Of a DNA stretch of 64,000 nt, positions 33,786 to 40,786 are shown piece by piece; the first letter of the stretch is position 1; each line of letters begins with the position of its first letter. The stretch is from a virus. Location of the stretch: positions 1 to 64,000 of the IMG/VR virus record IMGVR_UViG_3300028195_000197; one strand, written 5' to 3'. The translations under genes and the position numbers were made by a program. A model generated the notes under the pieces. The model was not told the DNA's origin. It made no database searches and saw only the letters and a list, made by a program, of their open reading frames with translations.

Positions 33786-33821
33786 TGATGGTATCAGGAG
33801 GATTATAAAAAGATACCATCA
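33786..33821 (+). other. Intergenic hairpin, family member 2
   Basis: 10-bp stem TGATGGTATC / GATACCATCA, loop AGGAGGATTATAAAAA, preceded by GAATCTTAATG and followed by TATTGACATTTTAATTA. Confidence 0.65.
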
Positions 33822-33861
33822 TATTGACATTTTAATTAATCAAATAAAAAGGAGAAAGGTA

Positions 33862-34332
33862 ATGAGTATTCAATTTAAGCAATTTACAGGGGATATTAAT
33901 TGGCAAGAATACGGGGGGAAGTTTATCAGTAAGAAATTTAATAATGGTGATTTTGATTATTACCTAGTATTAAATTTCGTGAATACAGAAGGATTAGAAG
34001 AAATAAGCAGTAAGTATCATCTTTCTTTGGACATTGTAGCACCAACTGAATTTGAAGACTTAAACGGGGCAATGAGCTGTGTTTGTTTTTCAGAATGGGG
34101 AGATGAAAACAACCCTATTCATTTAGTAGATGCCATTCACGACTATTCAGGAGGCGTCACCGCTTGGTGGTTGGAAGGAGATAATTATAAAGAACTTTTC
34201 AAAGAAGCACATAAACAGGCAATGACTATTAATGGATTATTTGGTTTTGTGATGGATAGAGCGCAAAATAGAATTGGCTCTGATGGATGGGATTTTATAA
34301 AGGGTGACATTATGGCGGGACTGAATAAATAA
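33862..34332 (+). CDS. Hypothetical protein, 156 aa
   Basis: Acidic, soluble, mixed alpha/beta (INWQEYGGKFISKKFNNGDF; AWWLEGDNYKELFKEAHKQA). The acidity recalls DNA-mimic antirestriction proteins, but no motif supports that. AAAAGGAG precedes the ATG. Confidence 0.65.
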   Translation: MSIQFKQFTGDINWQEYGGKFISKKFNNGDFDYYLVLNFVNTEGLEEISSKYHLSLDIVAPTEFEDLNGAMSCVCFSEWGDENNPIHLVDAIHDYSGGVTAWWLEGDNYKELFKEAHKQAMTINGLFGFVMDRAQNRIGSDGWDFIKGDIMAGLNK

Positions 34333-34342
34333 TTAGAATCTT

Positions 34343-34384
34343 AATGCAATTATACGAGGGGGTATAAAAAAGTATGATTGCATT
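34343..34384 (+). other. Intergenic hairpin, family member 3
   Basis: 13-bp stem (34343-34355 with 34372-34384, one G-U), loop GAGGGGGTATAAAAAA, preceded by GAATCTT and followed by TGACATATTAATTA. Confidence 0.65.
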
Positions 34385-34428
34385 GACATATTAATTATAT
34401 TTTACATAATGTAAAAAGGAGAAAAAAG

Positions 34429-34662
34429 ATGAGCGATATTAAAGCCTTCACCTATAAAGATGATAAACTTTCTTTTGTTGGCAAACTGGTAAAGGGTAAG
34501 GTGATATGTCCTGATTGCTATGATGGAAAACATCTTAACAAAAAAGATGGATATAATCATGCCGAGTTATTCCTGATTAATGTCTTACCTTATAATCAGC
34601 ATTGTAATGATTGTAAAAGATTAATCGTTTTTGGTGGTGATAATATGATGGATTTATTTTAA
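34429..34662 (+). CDS. Zinc-binding protein, 77 aa
   Basis: ICPDCYDGKH near residue 25 and HCNDCKRL near residue 59 form a zinc ribbon. The palindrome TTTACATAATGTAAA (34401-34415) lies just before its AAAAGGAG site. Function unknown. Confidence 0.68.
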   Translation: MSDIKAFTYKDDKLSFVGKLVKGKVICPDCYDGKHLNKKDGYNHAELFLINVLPYNQHCNDCKRLIVFGGDNMMDLF

Positions 34663-34679
34663 TAATCTCTCATACAGAA

Positions 34680-34711
34680 TTAATCTTAATTCCAGGATTC
34701 TATATTACAAT
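34680..34711 (+). promoter_or_regulatory. Phage promoter TTAATCT-N19-TACAAT
   Basis: TTAATCT at 34680-34686, TACAAT at 34706-34711. The 17 nt CTCTCATACAGAATTAA that includes the -35 side is repeated exactly at 46662-46678. Confidence 0.68.
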
Positions 34712-34743
34712 CAAAAACATATAAACGAAGGAGAAATATATAC

Positions 34744-34854
34744 ATGGTAAAAAGTAAAAATACACAGTGTAAAAAAGAGAATCTTATTCTCTGGTTGAGC
34801 CTATCCGTAGGCTATACGTTTATTGTGTTTGGATTGATTCTATCAGTAATATAA
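34744..34854 (+). CDS. Single-span membrane peptide, 36 aa
   Basis: A basic N-terminus (VKSKNTQCKKEN) is followed by one hydrophobic helix (LILWLSLSVGYTFIVFGLIL). GAAGGAG precedes ATG 34744. The following gene begins 15 nt later. Confidence 0.6.
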   Translation: MVKSKNTQCKKENLILWLSLSVGYTFIVFGLILSVI

Positions 34855-34869
34855 AAAGGAGATTTTAAA

Positions 34870-35244
34870 ATGAATGCTACAAAAAAAGAAAAACTACAAT
34901 GGATGTTAGATAATTTATCTACTTATGATGAAGAGAGGGCAGAGGATATTGGCAAAAAAGCATTGCTGGAATCTATTGCAGAAAATATCAGAAAAGAAGC
35001 AATTTATCAGCATAACTTAATCCGACATAAATTTAATATGCAATCCCTAATTGCGGATCATTTGCAAGGTTTACCTAGTTGGTGTGATATTCCTTTTGCT
35101 AATTGGGAGATATTAGAACTGTTACGAAGTTGGGGTTATACGTTAGATACAGAACAAAAAGAAGATAACGCATTAAATAATTACTGGATGTTTTGCTCAG
35201 GATATATTCTCTCATTATTTGAAAAAGAGAATATAAAATTATAA
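34870..35244 (+). CDS. Hypothetical protein, 124 aa
   Basis: A helical, mildly acidic soluble protein with no visible motif. AAAAGGAG lies before the ATG. It is followed by the fourth hairpin of the family. Confidence 0.65.
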   Translation: MNATKKEKLQWMLDNLSTYDEERAEDIGKKALLESIAENIRKEAIYQHNLIRHKFNMQSLIADHLQGLPSWCDIPFANWEILELLRSWGYTLDTEQKEDNALNNYWMFCSGYILSLFEKENIKL

Positions 35245-35258
35245 ATAAGTAAAATCTT

Positions 35259-35298
35259 ACTATACAGAAATTATCAGGGAGGAGATTTTCTGTATAGT
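35259..35298 (+). other. Intergenic hairpin, family member 4
   Basis: 12-bp perfect stem ACTATACAGAAA / TTTCTGTATAGT, loop TTATCAGGGAGGAGAT, preceded by AATCTT and followed by GACATTTTAAAT. Confidence 0.65.
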
Positions 35299-35332
35299 GA
35301 CATTTTAAATATTTACGTAAAAAGGAGAAAAG

Positions 35333-35638
35333 ATGTACACAGAAAAAACAAAAGTAATTTTTAGGACATTTAAAGATATTGATGAGGTAATTGCTTTCTT
35401 TCCTGAGGAACTAGGTACTAATGATTTAAATACTTGTAATTCCTACATGCACATTGGACAGCATGGGAGTGCATATACTCATATTACAAGTAAAACCAGA
35501 CCATCCACAAAAGAAGAAATTAAACCCATCTATGATGAACTAAAAAGTATTGGATATAATCTGGTAGTGAAAAAGAAATTCTTGTATAGCCATTTTATCA
35601 CACGAAGAGACAAACTAAACGCAATCGGGAGAAAATAA
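35333..35638 (+). CDS. Hypothetical protein, 101 aa
   Basis: A basic alpha/beta protein (KVIFRTFKDIDEVIAFFPEE). AAAAGGAG precedes the ATG. The stop overlaps the next start (TAATG), so it is co-translated with the clamp-like gene. Confidence 0.65.
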   Translation: MYTEKTKVIFRTFKDIDEVIAFFPEELGTNDLNTCNSYMHIGQHGSAYTHITSKTRPSTKEEIKPIYDELKSIGYNLVVKKKFLYSHFITRRDKLNAIGRK

Positions 35639-36180
35639 TGTTTTATAATAAATGGGCAGAAAAACAAGCAAAAAGAAATTATGATTCTGACGGGTTAGAT
35701 TTTACCACTTATAGCCATTGCTATATTTGCGGTAAACCATCAAAAGCAAAAACCGTCACGCTAAACGGCTTTCATCCTGCTTGTGAGCGTAACGAATTAA
35801 AATATAAACCAAATAAAAAGAGCAATTTTAAAGCCCTCGCTAAACTTCCAAAATTTAATAAATCCTTTCCTATCCTGTCTCATGTATACATCATTGTAAA
35901 AAATGGCTTTCTTTGCTTTGTTATGACAGATTTAGAGAAAGTAAAACACGGAATCATAGAAGGGGTAAAGGGAAATTGTAATATATGTGTACCTCGTGAT
36001 GTTTTTGTTGATACCATCATTCTGTTATCCAATGAAGGAGAAGATTTTACCATTGCACAGGATGATGAAACCATGAGTATGATTATCAGCACTAAGAACT
36101 CCAAAACAACTATTAAGGGAATTGATAAAAAAGAATTTCCAAACATCAAAGAAATTTTAGATCGTCAAAAGGATGTATAA
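35638..36180 (+). CDS. Zinc knuckle plus single sliding-clamp-like domain, 180 aa
   Basis: Residues 20-45 hold CYICGKPSKAKTVTLNGFHPAC, a CxxC...HxxC zinc motif. Residues about 60-178 follow the pattern of domain 1 of DNA polymerase III beta: FPILSHVYIIVKNGFLCFVMTDLEK, then CVPRDVFVDTIILLS, and GIDKKEFPNI. Only one of the three clamp domains is present. It could be a clamp mimic, a trimer-forming short clamp or a host-clamp modulator. The resemblance is by eye. Confidence 0.6.
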   Translation: MFYNKWAEKQAKRNYDSDGLDFTTYSHCYICGKPSKAKTVTLNGFHPACERNELKYKPNKKSNFKALAKLPKFNKSFPILSHVYIIVKNGFLCFVMTDLEKVKHGIIEGVKGNCNICVPRDVFVDTIILLSNEGEDFTIAQDDETMSMIISTKNSKTTIKGIDKKEFPNIKEILDRQKDV

Positions 36181-36184
36181 GATT

Positions 36185-36319
36185 ATGAATGATTATAAAA
36201 AGAAGTCTCCTCCTGTCACTCATGCGGATTTTTATAAGGCATCACAGGAGAGATTTTCTCAGTATCTAGTTAGTAAATCCGTACAATTAGCGAAAGATTA
36301 TACAGTAGAAAAGGAATAA
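36185..36319 (+). CDS. Small hypothetical protein, 44 aa
   Basis: It starts 4 nt after the previous stop, likely by coupling. Basic N-terminus, then an amphipathic helix (FYKASQERFSQYLVSKSVQL). Not recognised. Confidence 0.5.
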   Translation: MNDYKKKSPPVTHADFYKASQERFSQYLVSKSVQLAKDYTVEKE

Positions 36320-36322
36320 CAC

Positions 36323-36532
36323 ATGAACGCAGAAGACCTTTTAGAATTCGGTAGACAATTTTCCAATTTGGGATGGTCAATACAAGACCAAATACAAACT
36401 ATGCTTGATGGAGACTTTAGCGACATTAATCCTAATGCTTTTCGTATTGCAAAGCAAAAACTGTCTGGTTATAGTGAGGATTTAGATAATTTCTTGCTTG
36501 ACTGTGAATTGAATTTGAAACATGAAGATTAA
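36323..36532 (+). CDS. Hypothetical acidic protein, 69 aa
   Basis: AAGGAATAACAC precedes the ATG. Helical, acidic, with a single late Cys. Not recognised. Confidence 0.6.
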   Translation: MNAEDLLEFGRQFSNLGWSIQDQIQTMLDGDFSDINPNAFRIAKQKLSGYSEDLDNFLLDCELNLKHED

Positions 36533-36570
36533 AATTTTCTAATAAAAATCCCTGTTCTACTCATCCAGGA

Positions 36571-36602
36571 TTAATCTACATAGTGTAAAATTACTGTGTA
36601 GA
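36571..36602 (+). promoter_or_regulatory. Probable phage promoter, weak -10
   Basis: TTAATCT at 36571-36577 with the palindrome CTACATAGTGTAAA (36576-36589). At the standard 19-nt spacing the -10 is TGTAGA, a poor match. Confidence 0.4.
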
Positions 36603-36615
36603 TAAAAAGGAGAAA

Positions 36616-36843
36616 ATGATGGACGGTAAAATTCACAATAAAGAAACTTTGCTTTATGGATGTAAAAAAGAAAGCCCCGATTACATGGAGGAGATTTTGC
36701 ATCACCAAAAAGGTTATGTAAATAGAGACAAACTAATTTCTGCTTATTCAGAATGGGCAGAAGAAAATGGCTATGATAGATTGAGAATTTCTGTTATTGA
36801 TTTATCTATTCCTCCAGATTTTAAATCCACTGTAAATATTTAG
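36616..36843 (+). CDS. Hypothetical protein, 75 aa
   Basis: Two ATGs in tandem (36616 and 36619); the second is better spaced from AAGGAG. The product has YGCKKESPDYMEEILHHQ and a C-terminal strand region. Not recognised. Confidence 0.6.
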   Translation: MMDGKIHNKETLLYGCKKESPDYMEEILHHQKGYVNRDKLISAYSEWAEENGYDRLRISVIDLSIPPDFKSTVNI

Positions 36844-36852
36844 GCAATTGAA

Positions 36853-37041
36853 ATGAATAAGAAAATAAATCCTTGTCCTTTTTGTAGAAATAAAAACTTT
36901 AAACTTTATACAATAGGGCATGGACGATCACATCAAAAAGATATGCTTCAATGTTTAACACCCACTTGTATTTTACGTTATATTGCTTTTCCAGTTAATG
37001 AATGGCAGAAGCAACTAAAAAGGAGAACAGATAATGAATGA
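36853..37041 (+). CDS. Lar-like zinc protein, 62 aa
   Basis: NPCPFCRNKNF at residue 7 and QCLTPTCILRY near 34, then a closing NEWQKQLKRR, follow the Lar/restriction-alleviation zinc-ribbon layout (CPFCG...C-x-x-C...WNxR). In Lar-family phage proteins the layout is common but function is rarely proven. Confidence 0.6.
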   Translation: MNKKINPCPFCRNKNFKLYTIGHGRSHQKDMLQCLTPTCILRYIAFPVNEWQKQLKRRTDNE

Positions 37042-37291
37042 GAAAATAAAAGAGATTCTGAACGAGATGGAAGATGAATTAATTGAAAATGGATGTTTTC
37101 ACGAATTAGATTCTTGGGATGATGTCTGCATAATCTTTAATTATCCGAATTATTGGGATAGCTATCCAGAATTTGCTAGTCAAATTGAACTTGAGACGGA
37201 AAATATTTTAGCACTAGAAAATCAACTAAAAGAAGCGGGATTCTCTGGATTCTTTTGGGTGAATGACTATGTAAAGCACATTAATATTTAG
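37034..37291 (+). CDS. Hypothetical acidic protein, 85 aa
   Basis: It overlaps the previous gene by 8 nt with AAAAGGAG inside that gene. Very acidic, helical start (KIKEILNEMEDELIENG). Not recognised. Confidence 0.65.
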   Translation: MNEKIKEILNEMEDELIENGCFHELDSWDDVCIIFNYPNYWDSYPEFASQIELETENILALENQLKEAGFSGFFWVNDYVKHINI

Positions 37292-37299
37292 GAGAAAAA

Positions 37300-37371
37300 A
37301 TGACCACTATCGGAATTGTATTTGTAATCGTGCTGATTCTTATCGGCATCTATGGAAGCTGGTTTGGATAA
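37300..37371 (+). CDS. Single-span membrane peptide, 23 aa
   Basis: ATG 37300 sits 6 nt after TTAGGAGAAAA. The product is essentially one membrane helix (IGIVFVIVLILIGIYGSWF), similar in size to small phage membrane peptides of unknown role. Confidence 0.55.
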   Translation: MTTIGIVFVIVLILIGIYGSWFG

Positions 37372-37376
37372 ACATA

Positions 37377-37526
37377 ATGTTTACCCCTAACGAAAAACTC
37401 GCTAACTGTTTCGCTTGTACTCTCGCTCCTGTAATGAGAGTATGCAACATGTGTGATTTTAGATGTTACAGCCCGTTAGAGATAAAGAAGATCAATACTA
37501 AGAAATATATTCTTATCCTAAATTAA
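37377..37526 (+). CDS. Cys-rich small protein, 49 aa
   Basis: It starts 5 nt after the membrane peptide. CFACTLAP and CNMCDFRC make a four-Cys zinc motif. The stop codon overlaps the -35 element of the promoter at 37523. Confidence 0.55.
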   Translation: MFTPNEKLANCFACTLAPVMRVCNMCDFRCYSPLEIKKINTKKYILILN

Positions 37527-37554
37527 TCTTAGGATTATCTACATGATGTAAAAT
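37523..37554 (+). promoter_or_regulatory. Phage promoter TTAATCT-N19-TAAAAT
   Basis: TTAATCT 37523-37529, TAAAAT 37549-37554, with the palindrome CTACATGATGTAAA (37539-37552) spanning the -10. Drives the P-loop ATPase gene. Confidence 0.68.
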
Positions 37555-37579
37555 GGATAAGAATTAAAGGAGAAGAAAG

Positions 37580-38242
37580 ATGAAACTATCAGAAAAAACC
37601 ATCTTTGAAGAAGTGAAAGATTTGGAAGTGAAAAACCGTGAACGTCTCTTGGAACTTTACACTGAACCCCGTGTAATCGGCATCATTGGTGATATAGGAA
37701 CATCCAAAAGCAACACTGCATACTTCATCATAGATCAACTTTTAGAAAGATATGATATGAACCTTTACACTTTTGGATTGAGAAAAAAGATAAAGGGAGC
37801 GATTGCAATTTATCAGGTGTCTGAATTAGAGAAGTTGCGTAACGCTATAATCTTTTTAGACGAAGCCAATTTATTGCTGGACATTGAAAACAGAACGAAG
37901 AAAAAGAAAATTCAAGAAATGTTTCAACTATTAGCGCATAATAATTGTCATGTTACTTTGATTAGCCCTCCTAACACGTTCAAGAAATTTCTAGCTGCAA
38001 AACTTACAGCTATGATTTTGCACGAGATTACAATCGCTCAATGTATCAATCGCTCTTATGTAGCAGATACCGTACAAACGTACAGCGGATTAGAGAGAGG
38101 TTCTACTATGCTCTCATTGCCACGAGGCAAGGCTATCATCTTCGATGGAGACCATTATCATCCTGTTTCTATACCATACGTTCAGGAAGCAGATACGAAA
38201 AAAGATAATCCATCACTACTGAGACCAAAAATAAAAGGTTAG
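37580..38242 (+). CDS. P-loop ATPase, 220 aa
   Basis: VIGIIGDIGTSKSNTAYFII is a Walker A variant (GxxGTSKSN) near residue 30. NAIIFLDEANLLLD is Walker B near residue 90, and VTLISPPNTF is a likely sensor strand. The overall layout (about 220 aa, no helicase motifs) recalls Zot/FtsK-like or packaging-type ATPases. A specific role cannot be stated. It has its own promoter at the head of an operon of small genes. Confidence 0.75.
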   Translation: MKLSEKTIFEEVKDLEVKNRERLLELYTEPRVIGIIGDIGTSKSNTAYFIIDQLLERYDMNLYTFGLRKKIKGAIAIYQVSELEKLRNAIIFLDEANLLLDIENRTKKKKIQEMFQLLAHNNCHVTLISPPNTFKKFLAAKLTAMILHEITIAQCINRSYVADTVQTYSGLERGSTMLSLPRGKAIIFDGDHYHPVSIPYVQEADTKKDNPSLLRPKIKG

Positions 38243-38302
38243 AAAAACCGTAATGGTTCTTGTAAAATGTCCTGTAAAATGTAATGAAAAAGGAGAAATA
38301 AA

Positions 38303-38548
38303 ATGCGAGAAATTGTAGGAGCAAAAATTGGTTCAATTATTACCAACATTCCGTCTAAAATCTTTGATGCAGTTGAAAAAGGAAGAATCACGAAATTCTT
38401 ATCTAAGAAGGAAATGCAATTTATGAGTAATTGTGACTTAGGGAAGAAATGGGATGACATGGCGAAATCTCCTGTATTGTTTGTGATTGATGATGAAAAC
38501 GAGAAAGTGTATCCTCCAGACCATCTTTCAAAGGAGCTAGAAGAATGA
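38303..38548 (+). CDS. Hypothetical protein, 81 aa
   Basis: AAAAAGGAG before the ATG; upstream are two close copies of TGTAAAATGT. A basic, mixed alpha/beta protein. It ends in ATGA overlap with the next gene. Confidence 0.65.
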   Translation: MREIVGAKIGSIITNIPSKIFDAVEKGRITKFLSKKEMQFMSNCDLGKKWDDMAKSPVLFVIDDENEKVYPPDHLSKELEE

Positions 38549-38766
38549 ACTTCCCCACTCTTACAGCCCTAAAAACCTGGGCAGACTATAAACTTCCTGT
38601 CTATCTTCCTTTTGACCTAGAAGAAGTAGACACAACACAAAGAGACCTTCCTAGAGACATCGTAGAGATGCAGAAGGATGGAATGTTTCACTACTTCAAA
38701 GAAGATGGGGGATTTCACCTCCTGATGAGTAGTAAAAATAGTTTAGTAGAAGGAGAAATAGAATGA
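38545..38766 (+). CDS. Hypothetical protein, 73 aa
   Basis: ATGA-coupled to both neighbours. Acidic soluble protein (LPVYLPFDLEEVDTTQRDL). Not recognised. Confidence 0.65.
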   Translation: MNFPTLTALKTWADYKLPVYLPFDLEEVDTTQRDLPRDIVEMQKDGMFHYFKEDGGFHLLMSSKNSLVEGEIE

Positions 38767-39026
38767 AAGAAGGTGATTTGAGAGTGTGGCATATCCCACA
38801 AATTCCTGGAGATGCTTTTTATGTTCCTGTTTCTTCTCCAGAAGAAGCTGGAAAGTTGCTGAATACCTTAGCACAATATGACCTATTCCAGTATGAGAAC
38901 AATATAAAACCTGATTACTCTAATGCGTCTGGTTTAGAAGTTGTTGAATCTGGTGAATGGTGCGAATGGTATAGCAAATATGACGAAGATATTGACGAGT
39001 ATTTAGAAGCTGAAATAGATGAATAA
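38763..39026 (+). CDS. Hypothetical acidic protein, 87 aa
   Basis: The C-terminal part is strongly acidic (YDEDIDEYLEAEIDE). AAGGAG lies within the end of the preceding gene. Not recognised. Confidence 0.65.
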   Translation: MKEGDLRVWHIPQIPGDAFYVPVSSPEEAGKLLNTLAQYDLFQYENNIKPDYSNASGLEVVESGEWCEWYSKYDEDIDEYLEAEIDE

Positions 39027-39240
39027 AAAATACGAATTCCTTGTATCAGATGATAAGAAGTCATGTGTAATCTTCTCCCTACGCCCCTACAAGCGTCTAG
39101 GAACGGTTACACGGACTAATGGCTCTCGTAGCATACAAACATTCGCTCCAGGTGTTACGTGGCTTCCTGTTTACAAAGCATTAGAAGCAATGGGAGCGAT
39201 TACTAAAGAAGAATCAATCTTGAAACAATTAGGAGTTTGA
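39019..39240 (+). CDS. Hypothetical basic protein, 73 aa
   Basis: It overlaps the upstream gene by 8 nt. Beta-rich (CVIFSLRPYKRLGTVTRTNG), basic, possibly nucleic-acid binding. Not recognised. Confidence 0.62.
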   Translation: MNKKYEFLVSDDKKSCVIFSLRPYKRLGTVTRTNGSRSIQTFAPGVTWLPVYKALEAMGAITKEESILKQLGV

Positions 39241-39242
39241 AA

Positions 39243-39416
39243 ATGAAACTGATTAGACTTTGTAAATGTCGAGTATGTACCGCTTTATTTTTACGACATC
39301 CTTTCAATAAAGATTTACAAGAATTACAAGTTTGTGGAAAGACTTGTAAACGTCTAGCAGAGTTGACAGATAAAGCAGATGCGCATTTAGAATTTTTAGG
39401 AGAATTTCTGAAATGA
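39243..39416 (+). CDS. Cys-rich small protein, 57 aa
   Basis: Starts 2 nt after the previous stop. LCKCRVCTALF and VCGKTCKRL give four or five Cys in two pairs, a zinc-finger-like layout. ATGA overlap downstream. Confidence 0.6.
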   Translation: MKLIRLCKCRVCTALFLRHPFNKDLQELQVCGKTCKRLAELTDKADAHLEFLGEFLK

Positions 39417-39721
39417 GCATGAAAATGAAACCAGATGACCCCGCTTATTGGATGTTAGTTGACGGAATAGAAACAATTCCTACTACCCACAATAAGTTTT
39501 GTTATATATGTAATGACCCTGAATTTGCACAGATGGGACTTCCTCTTTGTTATGAATGTGTAATTTGTGATGCTCACGTTCCAGCAGATGATATTGAATG
39601 TGATAATGGACACATGCAACCAACTTGTCCAGAAGAAGATTACGAAATAAGAAAAAAGTATGGCTTAGAAATTTCAAAAGACCTTCTTGAATATATGGAG
39701 AAAGGAGATAAACAAGAATGA
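39413..39721 (+). CDS. Zinc-binding protein, 102 aa
   Basis: A run of Cys (CYICNDPEF, CYECVICDAH, ECDNGHMQPTC) suggests two zinc sites in residues 25-75. Coupled at both ends by ATGA overlaps. Function unknown. Confidence 0.65.
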   Translation: MSMKMKPDDPAYWMLVDGIETIPTTHNKFCYICNDPEFAQMGLPLCYECVICDAHVPADDIECDNGHMQPTCPEEDYEIRKKYGLEISKDLLEYMEKGDKQE

Positions 39722-39963
39722 AATTTAAAAATGGTGAGATAAAAGCCCCTACTGGATTAGATTGGGTATTCAATTTTGGTAAGTATAAAGATGAACAGCC
39801 TACTATCCGTGAACTTTTAGATCGTGACCCTTCCTATGTTGTCTGGTGCTGTGAAAATTTGGATTGGTTTGATGTAGATGCTTATATCTATGATATGGCA
39901 TTGGAGAAAGACACCAGCTGGTATCGTAGCGGAGAAGATGGCGATAGATTTTCAATCTACTAA
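39718..39963 (+). CDS. DUF3820-like protein, 81 aa
   Basis: VFNFGKYKDEQPTIRELLDRDPSYVVWCCEN matches the small DUF3820/exonuclease-X C-terminal pattern (FGKYKG...dPsYlxWl). In other phages this motif occurs alone and its function is unproven. Confidence 0.6.
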   Translation: MKFKNGEIKAPTGLDWVFNFGKYKDEQPTIRELLDRDPSYVVWCCENLDWFDVDAYIYDMALEKDTSWYRSGEDGDRFSIY

Positions 39964-39974
39964 AGGAGAATAAA

Positions 39975-40202
39975 ATGAACTGTAACAGATGCAAACATAG
40001 AGAATATACACTATGTAAAAACCCCAAGAATTTCCAGCCTCGCTTTAGGCAATATAATCGTGTGAAGCAGTTGAGCAAGGTGAACTTCCCAATCCCCCCT
40101 GTATGGTGTAAAGGATTCGAGCCAATGTTTACTATTATCTTACAGGGAAGTGATTTTTCTGTACCTTGTCCAAGTGATCCCCCGCATTGGGAAATTCTCT
40201 AA
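39975..40202 (+). CDS. Cys-containing small protein, 75 aa
   Basis: CNRCKHREYTLCKNP at the N-terminus gives a three-Cys knuckle with VWCKGFEP later, a likely zinc site. AAAGGAG precedes the ATG. It is the last gene before the candidate ncRNA. Confidence 0.62.
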   Translation: MNCNRCKHREYTLCKNPKNFQPRFRQYNRVKQLSKVNFPIPPVWCKGFEPMFTIILQGSDFSVPCPSDPPHWEIL

Positions 40203-40209
40203 TCCAATA

Positions 40210-40241
40210 TTAATCTTCTATAATAGATTTAATGTTATTAT
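40210..40241 (+). promoter_or_regulatory. Promoter of the candidate ncRNA
   Basis: TTAATCT (40210-40216), 19 nt, TATTAT (40236-40241). The predicted start near 40248 coincides with the first base pairs of the RNA's closing stem. Confidence 0.7.
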
Positions 40242-40246
40242 ATAGT

Positions 40247-40456
40247 TAGTGATGGCGGTGTGGAAAGCTAGTCGGTAACGTCTAGGCGACTTGGAGACAC
40301 ACAGCCAAGAGAGTTGTGAAAGACTGATATTGACATTGTGCATGGTAAGTCGGTTGAGTAACTACCCAAAGGCGTAAGAATAAGCACAATGCACAGAAAA
40401 TACGAAAGTATGCCTAATAGCGGGTTCACGCAGGATTAGCGACCTGCCCATCACTA
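40247..40456 (+). ncRNA. Candidate structured RNA of about 210 nt, family unknown
   Basis: A 9-bp closing stem TAGTGATGG (40247-40255) / CCATCACTA (40448-40456) brackets a region with no credible frame. Internal helices include GTGTG/CACAC, AGTCG/CGACT, CATTGTGC/GCACAATG (8 bp), ATAC-GAAA-GTAT with a GNRA loop, and GCAGG/CCTGC. AGGC/GCCT can cross the 8-bp helix. A phage promoter is positioned to start exactly at the closing stem. It does not look like tRNA, tmRNA, RNase P or a self-splicing intron. Confidence 0.65.
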
Positions 40457-40480
40457 GGAATTATTTTATAGGAGAATTAT

Positions 40481-40786
40481 ATGGAAGATAAATACGTGGA
40501 AGTGGAAGTTTATGGGACAGTAACTATTCCTGGCACATTCTATGAAGGGTTTGCGGAGTGGTATTATTTACTACACCCTCGTCCAGTGGAAAGAGATAGC
40601 TGGATGTCGGATGACACTTACATGTTCCATGTAGTAAGTGTGCGAGGTAAGCCTCACGATATTATAGTAAAAGGGGCATTTCTTATAAATTATCATGTAG
40701 CAGGAAAAAAGATTGATATAAAAGATGTGTCATTACAAGAACATTTAGACTTATTTGGTTCAGAAGTAGAAAAGGAGAAAGAATAA
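40481..40786 (+). CDS. Hypothetical protein, 101 aa
   Basis: ATAGGAG precedes the ATG, directly after the ncRNA, so it may share its transcript. Beta-rich (VEVEVYGTVTIPGTFYEGFAE). The TAATG overlap couples it to the putative ssDNA-binding gene. Confidence 0.65.
   Translation: MEDKYVEVEVYGTVTIPGTFYEGFAEWYYLLHPRPVERDSWMSDDTYMFHVVSVRGKPHDIIVKGAFLINYHVAGKKIDIKDVSLQEHLDLFGSEVEKEKE

Noticed and set aside
32842-35298. Intergenic hairpins as rho-independent terminators
   Set aside because: No T run follows the stems and expression must continue to downstream genes; conserved loops argue for another role.
40247-40456. tRNA, tmRNA, group I intron or GOLLD/ROOL-type RNA
   Set aside because: No cloverleaf, no anticodon arm, no intron core sequences, and the size is far below GOLLD/ROOL. 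Kept as an unassigned ncRNA.
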